64,000 nt of DNA, taken from assembly GCA_029706075.1 (NCBI GenBank), contig JAINUG010000026.1, positions 2,463,001-2,527,000 on the forward strand. Direction: 5' to 3'. Position numbers and translations under genes: made by a program. The notes below the pieces were generated by a model. It was given only the letters and a program-made list of their open reading frames with translations. It was not told the origin of the DNA and made no database searches. Source of the stretch: Aldrovandia affinis. Taxonomy: Eukaryota; Chordata; Actinopteri; Notacanthiformes; Halosauridae. This document shows positions 25,994 through 37,900 of this stretch, in pieces; the stretch's first letter is position 1; each line of letters opens with the position of its first letter.

Positions 25994-28900
25994 GCGCGTG
26001 TGTGTGTGTGTGTGTCACATTCTCCTCCCAGAGATCCACAGACTTCTCTCAGTACCAGCTGGCAGGTCTCCTGCATCGGAACCAGCTGAACGACCGTATC
26101 AAGAGCGTAGAGAAGGACATGAACAAGGAGAGCTCTGCAGGAGTGGCAGAGGAGTACAGGGGAGAGGGGGGGGAGGGGCACAGTGTGGAGGCCCGGCGCC
26201 TTATGTCGGAGGACAGCTCCCACTACATCCTTATCAAAGGTAGGACTGCCCCAAAGGCACCCACATACAAATCACTACACTCACACAGGGTTTCAGTGTA
26301 GCATATTGGTTGGGGAACTAGACACGTAACGCAAAGGTTTCAGGTTTGATTCCCAAGTGGGGCACTGCCATTGTTCCCTTGAGCAAGGTACTCAACATGA
26401 ATTGCTTCAGTAAATAATTCATATTTTTATATGGATTGTATGTAAAGAAATATCAGTGTAAGTCGCTCTGGAAAAGTCTGCTAAATGCCTGTGATGTGAT
26501 GTAATGTAATGTACTACGTCCTCACCAAAAGCAGGAGCACCATAGGAATGTGATGAAGCAGGATGCTTTGGGGCTGGTTTGTGATGTGATTTGTCTGATC
26601 TCTTTAGGGGCTAAGAAGAGCGAGAAAGCTGCAGAGAAGCAGCCGGCCGTGCTGCCCTGGGCCGGCAGCTCCAGAAGGGTGAGGGGCAGACCAGAGCCGC
26701 TGTGGCGCCCTGTATCTGAGGACGGCACTGAGGAGGAGCCCCCCTCACCCCCTTTTAGGCAGGACACGGCCGAGGGAACCCCCTCTCCCCGGACCCTCAA
26801 GGCCATCCAGGCGGCTATGATGAGCAGCAGCTCAGATGAAGAGGGCGGGACTGGGAGCCAGGGCGCAGGGACGGGCAGCCAGCGGGCAACGGGGGAGCTT
26901 TCACCTCGCACCCTACTTGCCATCCAGCGTGCCCTGACCGAGGACCACTCTGTCCCCGAGACCTTGACAGACCTCCAGTCTCCAGAGCTCCACCAACATG
27001 CCCCGCCCCATAGAGACTGTGTCATTATCAGCAGCTCTGAAGAGGAGGAGGAGGAGGTGGTGGAGGCCATTAAAGAGAAGAAGGGGGGTTTCAGCTCAAA
27101 CATACTGTCTGAGAGCGCAGGACTGGGGCACAGTACGGGACAGAGGGAGAGGGAGAGCGTGGAACTGGGGGAGAGTGTTGGATTTAGGGGGAGTAGTTTG
27201 GACAGCAGGCAAGATTTGTGCCTTACTCCTCAGAATATCAAAGATTCAGAGTCCTCTGATTCCAGCATTCCAGATGTCTCCCAAGACCGAGAGGAATCAG
27301 TATCATCTACACTGACAAACCTTCTAAATGGAGGCAGCAGCTGCGAAGAACCACACCCTTCAGCCATTGTCCTCTGTACACCCGATCAACAGGAAGTGAC
27401 CACCATGACACGAAGTGTCTCTGAAAATGCCCAACAGCCTCCAAGAGTCGTCACCCCCCAGCCTGCCCTGAGTCCAGAGGATGGCTCCCAGAAGGAGAGG
27501 GTGGAGGAGGTGAAGAGTGAGGAGAGCAATTCAGAAGGTATGGTCACCAGCTCTGCAATGCCTCTGTCTTGTTCTAGCCAGTGCTGCTCTGTGTGTACTG
27601 TGCCACAGTGTTCAGTATCCTCCGTGCTAGAGTTCAGTACTGCCCTGTGTGCTTCAGTATCGTGTGTGCTATTGTTTTGTCTTGTATGTTGAAATATTCA
27701 ATAATGCTACAGTGTTCAGTATCATGTGTGCTATCATGATAAGTGCTGTCCTGGGTGCTACAATGTTCATTATCATTTGTGCTATCATGATAAGTGCTGT
27801 CCTGTGTGCTTAGGTGTTCAGTACTGCTCTGTGCTCTGCTAACAGTGTGGTGATCATGTGTCCAGAGAGCTTTGTAGAGGTGTCTGAGGGGGAGACTGAA
27901 GAGGAGGTGGAGCCAGGTGATGTGCCACTAAAGATGGGGGAAGATGATTTCAGTGAGCGGACTCCAGGGGGGGAGGAGGAGGGAGAGGCCAAGTATTCCC
28001 CGGAGGTGTCCCTGGGTTCTGGACCTCCCCCGCTGGACAACGAGACAGAGCAGGAAGTTCGGCCGCCCCAGGAGCCCCCCTCTGCTCCTGCATCCAGCGA
28101 GTGGGCCCACATCAACATGGTAAATCAGCTACTGCTCCTTGGGTGACCTGTTAATCCCTACCAGAATGGCACATTGCTACAGACCGGTTTACAGTTTACC
28201 TGTAGAAGTCATGGCAGGTTCCGTCCCCCACAACAAGCATTTCTGCCCACTCTTCCACTGCCATGCTCTGTCCCATGTCTCTCCCTCTCCTCCTCGCACC
28301 CCGTCTCATTCCCTCTACTCAGCCTTGTGCCCTCTCTGCCTTTCCGCCCTACCCCCAATCTCGTTTGCGCTCCTACCCCTGTCCTCTTGTCAGACAATGC
28401 ATTGCCCGTGTGTGTGAGACTGTACCCATGTGGTCCTGTAGGAGGAGCTGGTGCAGCTGGAGAGCTCCCTGCAGTCCCAACAGAGCAGCCTGAAAGCACA
28501 GAAACAGCAGCAGGAGCGCTTCTCTGCCACCGTCACAGGACAGATGTGCCTGGAGAGCCAGGTGGGTTTCCCCTACTCGGCAGTACACACCTGTATGTAC
28601 CCGCACACACCTGTAAGCATGTGGCTTAACCAGGAATGTCAATTATTAAACCATTAACTTGTTAGGTGTGTCTTCATTCTTATAGTGGGGGTGCACCAAC
28701 TGGGCCAAAACCAGTATTTAGTGTTTTTCTTCAAACTATCTGTCAGTTTCACTACAAAGCTACTTATGTTTCAGATATTCTCGTTTCTTATGCAAATACC
28801 CTGATAACTGTGCAACGTGATCTTCTTAGCAACGCAGTCACCCAAGTGAGTGTAATAAAGAGAATCAATGCAATAAGCCACCAAATAGGCACCCCGTTGT

Positions 28901-31900
28901 AGTGTGTAGCAAAGTTCAATGTATTTGATACAGTCGTAGAAATCAGTTTAAGCTACAGCAGAATCTTTCGATTCGCCCTTCCCCACGAGCTCGCCGCCCA
29001 TCACTACGGGTCAAGCTAATACCACGAGGCCGGGAATGATCCGCCTCCTCCGAGACGGAACTCGCCCACATACTTTACAGAGACACCCTTCTCGGCGAGC
29101 TCGTGCCCGCTCTCCCTCCCTCCTCCCCCTGGGGCAGACAGCCAATCACCACCCCCGATTGGGACAAGTGCGGAAAAGAGGCACACAGACGGAAGTGGTC
29201 ATTTTTCAAAATAAAACACCCTGCAGACTGCGATAGTCAATGAAATGGAAATAAAATTAAAACGTTTTTATTATTTCTCTGCGGCCCGGTACCAAATGCC
29301 TCACGGACCGGTAGCGGGCCGCGGCCCGGTGGTTGGGGACCCCTGTGCTAAATGACTGTAATGTAATGTAATGTAATGTTGTGTGCAGTATTTAAACAAG
29401 GGCATTTGACTGTTAAAGCTACTGGATTCAGGGAATAGACTATTTTTAATAGTTCCAACAATTAATGTCGCTTTCACATTTATAGTTCGGTAGCTTTGGT
29501 CCGATTCAAGAGCAAGTTGCTACTTGGTGCATTTTTCATTAGGTCCGGTTAGTGTTCACACGGTCCTGTGTTAAGCGAACCAAAATTTATGTGGGAAAAC
29601 ATGGAGCAACAGCAACAACATGGAGCAACAGCAGCGTTGGGATCATCGCTTTCATAATTATGATTTGGTGTTCCAACCAAATAAGAACAGCAGAAATGTG
29701 TGAGCACATCTCGAGACGTGTGAACAATGTGGGCTTATTGCTTCACACAATTCAGAGGAGACGTACAAGAGGGTACCAAAGTGTCAACATCCGCTTTCAA
29801 CCCACAATGCACGGTATTTTGGTTTGCTTCCTATATTAGGTCCTACATTAAGTCCGATTACGTTCACACATGTAACAAACCAAACCGACCATGGTAGGTG
29901 TGAAAGGGACATAACATCCCTCTGTTAACACTGTTAGTCAGTACAACTCACAAATCGGTACATGTTGCCCAATTCGATGCTTGTGAAGGTGTCAACAGAT
30001 CCTGGCCTTTTACTGTGACATTCAGGGCTGCATTCTCTGCTCAATCCCCTTGTGTCACGGCAGGGGATTGAATCAGCTTTAGTCAGAGCTGTTTACTGGC
30101 AAATAGCAGTGTTATTGTCATGAACACATGCAGCAATGGCGACAAGACGACAGAGATCCTCTCCCTTCATCCCGCTACAGATTCCCAGCATGCCCATGCC
30201 ATTATTTCTATGTTCCATTCATAGTGTCCTGCTCTCATTAATCAGGATCAACAGGGAAGCCTCTATATCTCATAGTGTTTTGAAGTCAGGGTCGATCGTT
30301 GGCATCAGAACAGATGGTTTCGCCAGCGGCAGTGCTGTAATTTGTGATCTGTGTCTGTCTGACCCAGCTGTCTAATTTTAGATCCCCTAAATTTCTTACC
30401 GATATCCAAGCTTGGCATGCACATTTTAATGCAAGTAAAGATTGCTATAGGCAACCAGACAGTTAGCCAAGAAAATCAGTGTGCTGTTGGAGTTGGTTGT
30501 GAACTCGATGGTTGGCCATAGAGAAACAGCCTTAAACTCTTAACTAGTCAGAGGGCAATAGGGTGGGATTCGAAGACCATTTGAGCTTCTGCTTGAAGTG
30601 AACCTTGTACCAGGAAAGGCACAAGAAGCACTTTCACCTCTCACTATACATAAATGAAGGGAATAAAATGTGAGTGTGAGTCCCATCATTGCAATGCCCT
30701 CTGTCAATTCAAGAGCATGAGGACTAGCAAATGCATCCTCCAAATGGTGTGAAGTCAGCCGACTGCCGAGTTTCCTCACTGTCATCTGTCATCTGCCATC
30801 TAAATCACCACAGCTACTGTGCTGAAGGACTGTACAAATGATGCAGCTGACACAGGCATAATGCAGGTGCACAGTCGACCAAAGGAGTCACTATTGAGCA
30901 ATGGATGGATGAAATACCCTGCAGACTGGAATCCTCCTTCCCTGGGCAATGCTGTGGCCAGATTTGATCAGGGCCATGAGGCGCATCACTGCACTGCATA
31001 ACCTGATGCATCACTTGGGAGTCCCAGCTGTGAACTATTCTAAAAGTCAATCCAAGCAACCATAACTTTTCAGGGCCAATACTGGTTAGGCTTATATTTT
31101 AAATGGTATGGTTTAAAGCTCAATTTTAAAAACCTGTAACACCTGTTTGCCTTCCCTGATCAAGGGTTGAAGTTTAGCCCAAAATATGTTTTGTATACCT
31201 GGGATTGTGCTACAACTTCGCTGTGTCTTCTTCCCGCATGGAAGCAATGTGATTAGTTGCCAAGCATCACCAGTCCTGGTTCATTGGGGGCTGTTGATTT
31301 GGTATGTTGAGGCCTTTAGAAGCTAAGCCCTGGGCTCCTGACTGGCTCAGTCAGTAAAGCCATAGCGCTGGGCCCTATAGTCACTGGAATTAGCCTGGCT
31401 GATGTCATTAGGCGACTAACCGGGACAGCAGCAGTGGGACACAGTTGACCTCAGCCTTCGTTGTGGAAAATAGTCCCTGGATCCCAGGCGAGTGCCTCAG
31501 AGGAGTTCACATGCTCCGAGCACAGCTGCGGGTGGCACAGCTGCGGGTGACAGTTTGGTTGATTAATCAATTTGGCAAGAAAAAAAAGAAAAAAACACAG
31601 GATGAACACCACCCGGCTTAGCTATGTATGTATGTGTGCGTGCGTGCAAGTGTGTATGCACAGCATTATTGAGGAGAGAGTGGCCCGGGGACCCAATGGA
31701 AATGTCTAGACCAGTGCCAGATATTTACTATCAGAGCTGTCAAGAGACCTGGTATTACCCTTCTGTGCCAACCAGATACTGCCCCATTGGTATTCAAGAA
31801 GATTAACACCCCTCCCCCATATTTGCTCCTTGTATGTTTATACTGTCCTATCTGTATTTAGGAAGCTTAACACTCTCCCCCCGAAACACACACACTGACC

Positions 31901-34900
31901 CATGAAGCAGAATATATCCTGGCAAGGAATGGACTTTCCATTTTTACACGCTGCTTTTTAATTCTGAAAAAGAGTGATTTACAGATCTCTGGTGGCACCT
32001 CCATCAGTAAATACTCCTACCTCATCTCCCTCATTAATCCTAGATTATACACACACATCACAGATAGACATTCGGTACACACACTTTGATGTTTTGCCCT
32101 TTTCATTCTCAGAATTTTCTTACGCATTATTTATATACCATATATATACAGTCAGGTCCATAAATATTTGGACATTGACAAAGTTATTGTTATTTTAGCT
32201 GTCTACCACAGCATATTGAGCTTTAATTTGAGGGTATTTACATCCAAATCGGGTGAACGGTGTAGGAATTACAGCACTTTTTATATGTGGTAATTGGACA
32301 ATTGGCTGCTCAGCTGTTCCATGGCCAGGCATGTGTTATTCCCTCGTTATTTAATTTACAAGTAAGCAGATAAATGGTCTAGAGTTGATTAGAGTTGATT
32401 TCAAGTGTGGAATTTGTATTTGTAATCTGTTGCTGTTAATTATCAATATGAAGTCCAAAGAGCTGTCATTGCCAGTGAAGCAAGCCATCATTAGGCTGAA
32501 AAATCTAAACAAACCCATCAGAGAGATAGCAAAAACATTAGGTTTGGCCAAATCAACTTTTTGGTACATTCTTAAAAAGAAAGAACACACTGGTGAGCTC
32601 CCCGAAGACCACGGAAAACAACTGTGGTGGATGACAGAATAATTATTTCCCTGGTGAAGAAAAACCCCTTCACAACAGTTAGCCAGATCAAGAACACCCT
32701 CCAGGAGGTAGGCGTATCTGTGTCAAAGTCAACAATCAAGAGAAGACTTCACCAGAGTAAATACAGAGGGCTTACCACAAGATGTAAACCATTGGTAAGC
32801 CTCAAAAACAGGAAGACCAGATTATAACATGTAAAAACGCCTGTACAGTTCCTGCAGACAGATGAGACAAAGATCAACTTGTACCAGAATGATGGGAAGA
32901 GAAGAGTATGGAGAAGGGAAGGATCTGCTTATGATCCGAAGCATACCACCTTATCTCTGAAGCATGGTGGAGGTAGTGTTATGGCGTGGGCATGTATGGC
33001 TGCCAATGGAACTGGTTCCCTTGTATTTATTGATGATGTCACTGCTGACAAAAGCTGACAAATTCTGAAGTCTATAGGGCTATGTTATCTGCTCAGATTC
33101 AGCCAAATGCTTCAAAACTCATTGGACGGCGCTTCACAGTGCAGATGGACAATGACCCAAAGCATACTGCGAAAGCAACCCAAAATTTGGAATGTTCTGC
33201 AATGGCCAAGTCAATCACCTGACCTGAATCCAATTGAGCATGCATTTCACTTGCTCAAGGCAAAACTGAAGGCAAAACGCCCCAAGAACAAGCAGGAACT
33301 GAAGACAGCGGCAGTAAAGGCCTGGCAGAGCATCACCAGGGAAGAAACCCAGCGTCTCGTGATGTCTATGGGTTCCAGACTTCAGTCATTGACTGCAAAG
33401 GATTTGCAACCAAGTATTAAAAATGACAATTTAATTTATTATTATGTTAGTTTGTCCAATTACTTTTGAGCCCCTACAATTGGGGGGGCTATGTATAAAA
33501 ATGGTTGTAATTCCTGTTTCATTTCAAATCCATTGTGCTGGCGTACAGAGCCAAAATGATGAAAGTTGTGTCACTGTCCAAATACTTATGGATCTGACTG
33601 TATATAAACATCGAACAAAAAGTTCGGAAATTGTGTTTGGTAGATTATTTATCTGTTGTAACAATGCTTCTTGGCAATAAATTGTATACCGTTGGAAAGC
33701 CTCTTTATTGGATGCCCTATTTGTAAGGAACATGCATTTGTGGGATGAGCAGCACAGCTGAGTATGTGGGTTGCGCCCATGAAAAATTTGCCAAATCTTC
33801 TCTGCCAATGCCAAGCAGCTTATTCCGCTGTTGCTATTGACTCTTGTTTTGAGCTTCCGGTACCCCCAGGTGCTGACAATCAGGTGCCTGATTGGCACCT
33901 GATTGGCAGCACCTGTGAGCATGGGCCCTGCTACAGTGGTCAATTGGTGTCTGCTCCAAGAATCGGCATGCCACGTTTGTCTGATCTCGATAAGGCCCGT
34001 GCGATAGGGCAACTTCAAGCTGGTGTTCCGCAAAAGCAAGTTGCGGCATTATTTGGAGTGAGCCCTAGTACCATCTCCAAACTGAAGGCCAAGTTCCATG
34101 AAATGGGGGATGTCAGAGACAGACCGTGAAGTGGGCGTCCCAAGAAGACGACACCCCAAGAAGACCGGTTCCTCACCCTTTCAGCACTTAGGAACCGTAG
34201 GCTGTCTTCTACAGATTTGCAGTCAAGGTTTGCAGGACGTTGGCACACGGCTCTCGGCCCAGACAATCCGGAACAGACTGCACGCAGCCAATCTCCGGGC
34301 TTATAGGGCTGCCAGGAGGCCGGCCATGACTGCCCTTCACCATCAGGCCCGTTTGCGCTGGTGTCGGCAACACCTGCACTGGAACCTGAACATGTGGAGG
34401 AATGTTATGTTCAGTGATGAGTCCAGATTCTGCCTACGGAAGTTGGATCGTAGGGTCAAAGTGTGGAGAAGACGGGGAGAACGCTATGCTGATTGCTGCA
34501 CCGATAGAGTAACACCTTTTGGTGGAGGCAGTGTGATGGTGTGGGGCAGCATCTCCATCACTGGCTTGTCATCATTGGAGGCAATCTCAATGCAGAGAGA
34601 TATCGAGATGAGATTCTGCAACCAGTGGCAATCCCATATCTCCACAGTCTGGGACCGAACTCCATCCTCCAAGATGACAACGCTCGCCCCCACAGAGTGG
34701 GGTTTATCAGAGACTACCTCCAGAATTTGGGAGTAGAGAGAATGGAATGGCCTGCCAACAGTCCTGACCTCAACCCAATTGAACACTTGTGGGATCAGCT
34801 TGGGCGTGCTGTTCATGCTAGAGTGACCAACACAACCACGTTGGCTGACTTGTGACAAATCCTGGTTTAGGAGTGGAATGCCATCCCACAGCAGTGTGTG

Positions 34901-37900
34901 ACCACGCTGGTGACCAGCATGAGGAGGAGGTGCCAGGCTGTTGTGGCTGTGTATGGTTCTTCCACACGCTACTGAGGCTCCTGACTGTTTGTTAAATGAA
35001 TACATTGTAAAATTGCCAATATGTCTTGTTTCTTCCTTGTTACTGATAGACTTCAATCATCGAATCCACCAAACAACACCAAACAAGAGTCAATAGCAAC
35101 AGCAGAATAAGCTGTTTGGAATTGGCAGAGAAGATTTGGCACATTTTTCATAGGCGCAACCCACATACTCAGTTGTGCTGCTCATCCCACAAATGCATGT
35201 TCCTTACAAATGGGGCACCATTTAAAAGGGAAATAAACAGGCTTTCCAATGGTATAAAATGTATTGCCAAGAAGCATTGTTACAACAGAGAAATAATCTA
35301 CCAAACACAAATTTCCGAACTTTTTGTTCGATGTTTATATATCTTTAATTCTTAATTATTTTATTTTTTTTCCCATTTTTCTCCCAATTTGGAATGCCCA
35401 TATTTTAAGCCATCAGCAACCTCTGCTGTAACTTCGGGAAAGCAGAGACAAACAGGTGCTCTCCTCCGAAATGTGGGATGTCAGCTGCCGCTTAATTTCA
35501 CATCACAGTCTACAAGTTAAGCTTGCACAGGCATGAGTCGGAGGACAACACTTTATGTGTAGCTTTATACCAGCTGACTGTGGGCACCCGATTGACCAGT
35601 GGGGTTCGCTGGTGCGTGACAGAACACGGAAAACCCGGCCAGCTATATCACTCCCCATCATCAGAGGGGATGCTGGCCACAGGTGGCACTAGCATGGTCT
35701 ACATTAGGTACCAGGCTCATCCACACTCTAGAATGGTGCCTTAACAGGATGAGCCACCCAGAAGCCCACTCGCATTATTTTTTTTAATTCTCTGCAATCA
35801 TGCAATTATGTGCAGGAAAAAAAATGTTTTAACTTTTCTTTTTTAAACCCATAAAAAATCTCCCATTGATTGTCAGCACATGTAACATGCCTCCCATAAC
35901 AACAGCTGATTTTCACAACGTTTAAACAAAAAAAGCATTTAATTATAGTCAATGGTGCCTATTATTTTGCCATGTAACTTTATCTACTGTGCAATGCCCC
36001 TGTTTGGTGCAATTAGTTTTGTCACGTGTTACGTGCCCTACCAGGCTAGGTATACATTCAATAACTTTGAAGACCAGCCCATGGACGCACCCCAAAATCA
36101 TGTAAACTACTGGGAGTGTGTTGGATTGTGGTGTGGACTCTGTTTTTGGTCCCATTTTCCCTCTGCCCCTCTGAGCTCAGTCCGGCTGGTTCTCTGCAGG
36201 AGCTGCTGCAGCTGTTTGGCGTGCCCTTCCTGGTGGCACCGATGGAGGCCGAGGCACAGTGTGCAGCGCTGGATCGGACGGACCACACCCACGGCACCAT
36301 CACCGACGACAGTGACATCTGGCTCTTCGGCGGCCGCCACGTGTACAAAAACTTCTTCAGCCACAACAAATACGTGGAGCACTACCAGTACCTGGACCTT
36401 CACACCCAACTGGGTAAGAACTACATGGACCAGCCTGGGGGTGCCAAGACAATGTTATATGTTCAGTCTTGTGTAGACTCTTCATATGTTGAATTTTGGG
36501 TCTTGTGTGGGTTCTCATATTGTGGACGATGGGTCTTGTGTGGGCTTGTATGTTCGATGTTGGGTCTTGTGTGGTCTCTCTTGTTGGATGTCGGGTCTTG
36601 TGTGGGTTCTCATGTTGGATGTCGGGTCTTGTGTACACTCTTCATATCTTGGATGTTGAATCTTACATGCCCTTAAGTCCTGGAGTACTGAAGTGTTAAG
36701 GAATCATGCTGGACTGTGGCCCTCAAGATATTTATCTATCTATCCCACTTTGCCTTGCAGGCCTGGACCGGACCAAGCTCATCAATCTGGCATACCTACT
36801 GGGCAGCGACTACACAGAGGGCATCACAGGTGTGGGCTATGTAACGGGCATGGAGATCCTGAACGAATTCCCCGGGCCAGGCATGGAGCCTCTGACCAGC
36901 TTCAGGTGAGATCTGGAACTTTCCCCTCTTCATTCACTGTAGTAGACAATATTAACAACAGTCTAACGGCACTCTAGTGCGTAGTATATTCCTGTAGCTC
37001 TGCCCTGCATCAGATGCTGTGTTGTTTGTTATGTATTGTTTTGGCTGTGTCTGATTTGTGGTGCGTGTAATCTGTTGTGTTTGTCTTATGTTGTGTTGTG
37101 GGTTATTTGTTGTGTTCTATACCTGGCTGGCGGTGGGTAATGTATTATGTTTCTGGTGCAGTGAGTGGTTGAAAGAAGCCCAGGAGAATAAGAAGTTGGT
37201 TGCAAATCCTCGTGACACCAAGGTAAAGAAGAAGCTGAGGGAACTCCAGCTGCACCCTGGCTTCCCCAATCCTGCAGTTGCCCAGGCCTACCTGCAGCCT
37301 GCCGTGGACCACTCAAGCGCTGCCTTCACATGGGGCCGGCCCCACCTGGAGAACATCAAGGAATATCCATTGCGTGTGTGCGCACATCTGTCAGTGATAT
37401 TTGTGGCCATTTCTGTTACAGGCACAAATTTTAGTCTTTATATTTTAGTAAACAGGGAATTGTGTAAACAGTGTGGAATTGTTTGAAAATGTTCAAGAAC
37501 ATGCGCGTGTGTGTGTGTGTGTGTGCGTGCGTGCGTGAGTTGCATGCATTCTGCAGGTACATGTACATTTCCTCCTTAACCATCTGCACTTTCTGTCTGA
37601 GTCGCTTTGGTTGGAGTGGCAGGAAGACAGAGGAGGTCCTGCAGCCAGTCATGAAGCAGCTCAACACCCAGCAGGTAACTCAAGCTGAAGACAGTGTCAG
37701 ATTGACAAAGCGGGCAAAGTGACCGGTCTGGTATGAACAGCAGGGTGACCTGGGTGGTTAAGGAACTAGGCCTGGATCTGCCAAGGGCCGACAAGGGCAT
37801 CTGGCAAGCAAATAAATAATGTTGATAATGACAGACTGCCTGACTGACTGACTGACTGACAGAAAATAATGGATTACCGGTTACTGGGAGTGATAATGGG

